Shown here in pieces: positions 5,105 to 5,930 of a stretch of 5,930 nt of DNA. The notes below the pieces were generated by a model. That model ran no database searches, was not told where the DNA came from, and was given only the letters and a program-made list of their open reading frames with translations. The translations under genes and the position numbers were made by a program. Origin of the DNA: Chitinophaga pinensis (GTDB taxonomy: Bacteria; Bacteroidota; Bacteroidia; UKL13-3); contig CALPIR020000147.1 of NCBI GenBank assembly GCA_943323675.2, positions 1 through 5,930 on the forward strand, read 5' to 3'. Each line of letters begins with the position of its first letter. Within the stretch, counting starts at the first letter, position 1.

Positions 5105-5930
5105 ATGAAAGTATATTTACAACGATTCAAGTCTATTAACTTATTAGGCTTAACTTTTCTACTTACAATGTTCAGTTTGGTAACCCAAGCTCAAGTCATT
5201 GTTCAGGTTGGAACGGGAACAGCCTCTAACACGAATCAAGCACTCCCAGCTCCTTATCAAAATTACTTTTGGGGTTCTAAACAGCAATTTCTAATTCTTA
5301 AATCGGAGCTAAATGCTCTTGGAATATCTGCAGCAGCTCCGATCACGTCTCTCGGATTCAATGTTTCAGCCTTGGGCTCAACTCCACTCGGTGGATATAA
5401 AGAGACATTCATAAGATTGAAAAATGTTACTTATAACGCCTTCACGGGTACTTGGGAAACAGGTCTGACACAAGTGTTTTATGCGGCCACGTTCACCCCT
5501 TCATTAGGTTGGAATATGCATACATTTTCAACCCCTTTCTCTTGGGATGGAACTTCAAATATAGTTGTCGAAGTTTGTAATAATGATGTTGCTTGGACAA
5601 GTACTAGTAATGCGAGTGTATTTAACTCCACTACTTCATTTGCTTCAGCAATGTTATATCAGAATGATGCATCTGGTGTTTGCGGGTCACCTGGTACTGT
5701 AACTTCTACTTTTGATAGATGTAATATGAGACTGATATTTAATAATTCAAGTTCAGGTGGAGGTGGTAATCCATTTTTAGCACCACCCATATCAAGTTTC
5801 GCATACGATAAAGGCATAGATACGGTATGGGTAAATAGCCCATATGCATTTGTAAATAATTCAACAGGCGATAGCGCATCATATTGGCGCATCGAGGGAC
5901 AACCAGGCGCAACGCAATGTGTTCCTAACT
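5105..5930 (+). CDS. Secreted modular protein, probable surface/adhesin type (3' end outside window)
   Basis: 275 codons are visible from the ATG at 5105, with the frame open to the window edge. The N-terminus is a clear Sec signal peptide: basic QRFK, a hydrophobic core at 11-26 (INLLGLTFLL onward) and likely cleavage after TQA at residue 29. Residues about 31-213 look like one beta-rich domain with segments such as VQVGTGTASNTNQALPAPY, NYFWGSKQQFLI and NIVVEVCNND. I recall this style from Bacteroidota extracellular proteins, but cannot name a family. A flexible Ser/Gly linker (214-222, NSSSGGGGN) leads to a second module starting near 228 (ISSFAYDKGIDTVWVNSPYAF) that resembles the opening of a PKD/Ig-like repeat. 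Visible Cys residues are 158, 193, 206 and 272; 193 and 206 could form a disulphide. In this phylum such proteins are often long and exported by the type IX secretion system, but the C-terminal sorting domain that would show this is outside the window. It has its own promoter. The start and secretion are well supported; the function is unknown. Confidence 0.85.
   Translation, partial: MKVYLQRFKSINLLGLTFLLTMFSLVTQAQVIVQVGTGTASNTNQALPAPYQNYFWGSKQQFLILKSELNALGISAAAPITSLGFNVSALGSTPLGGYKETFIRLKNVTYNAFTGTWETGLTQVFYAATFTPSLGWNMHTFSTPFSWDGTSNIVVEVCNNDVAWTSTSNASVFNSTTSFASAMLYQNDASGVCGSPGTVTSTFDRCNMRLIFNNSSSGGGGNPFLAPPISSFAYDKGIDTVWVNSPYAFVNNSTGDSASYWRIEGQPGATQCVPN

Noticed and set aside
5659..5892. 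- strand open frame inside the secreted-protein gene
   Set aside because: The + strand frame has a signal peptide, promoter and modular layout; the antisense frame has nothing to support it.
1..5930. CRISPR array, tRNA/rRNA, insertion sequence or phage genes
   Set aside because: I looked for regular repeats, cloverleaf-like sequences, terminal inverted repeats and transposase or integrase motifs and saw none.

Overview
The window reads as a chromosomal housekeeping segment from a member of the Bacteroidota. Four things support this. The gene set acpP-fabF-rnc sits beside an IPExxxVDY-family gene and pyk, a gene company I know from this phylum. The DNA is AT-rich. No start is preceded by a Shine-Dalgarno sequence; A/T-rich leaders are found instead. 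Promoter-like sites match the Bacteroidota -33 TTG / -7 TAnnTTTG pattern. The last gene looks like a large secreted surface or adhesin-type protein of the sort this phylum exports. I cannot place it below phylum level.

Layout, left to right. The 3' part of purE (purine synthesis) runs in from the left edge on the + strand. It converges on pyk (pyruvate kinase, - strand), and the two share one strong hairpin terminator. Upstream of pyk on the same strand is a small IPExxxVDY-family gene. A ~157-bp divergent intergenic region separates it from the + strand cluster acpP-fabF-rnc (acyl carrier protein, 3-oxoacyl-ACP synthase II, ribonuclease III). The gaps in that cluster are 24 and 16 nt, so it is probably one transcript from a recognisable promoter. 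A ~237-bp intergenic stretch follows, holding weak AT-rich hairpins and a good promoter. Last comes the first 275 codons of a signal-peptide-bearing secreted protein that runs off the right edge.

Functionally, AcpP carries the growing acyl chain and FabF elongates it. Pyruvate kinase supplies pyruvate, the precursor of acetyl-CoA. RNase III processes rRNA and other double-stranded RNA. PurE acts in de novo purine synthesis. The IPExxxVDY protein has no known role.

I do not see a new defence, mobile or biosynthetic system here. The points most worth a second look are these: the IPExxxVDY reading frame has no ATG/GTG and seems to begin at an ATC (or is reached by a +1 slip from an upstream mini-ORF); rnc also lacks ATG/GTG and appears to start at TTG; pyruvate kinase carries the lysine that marks K+-independent enzymes; RNase III has Asn in place of one metal-binding Asp; and the C-terminal secreted protein is unidentified.
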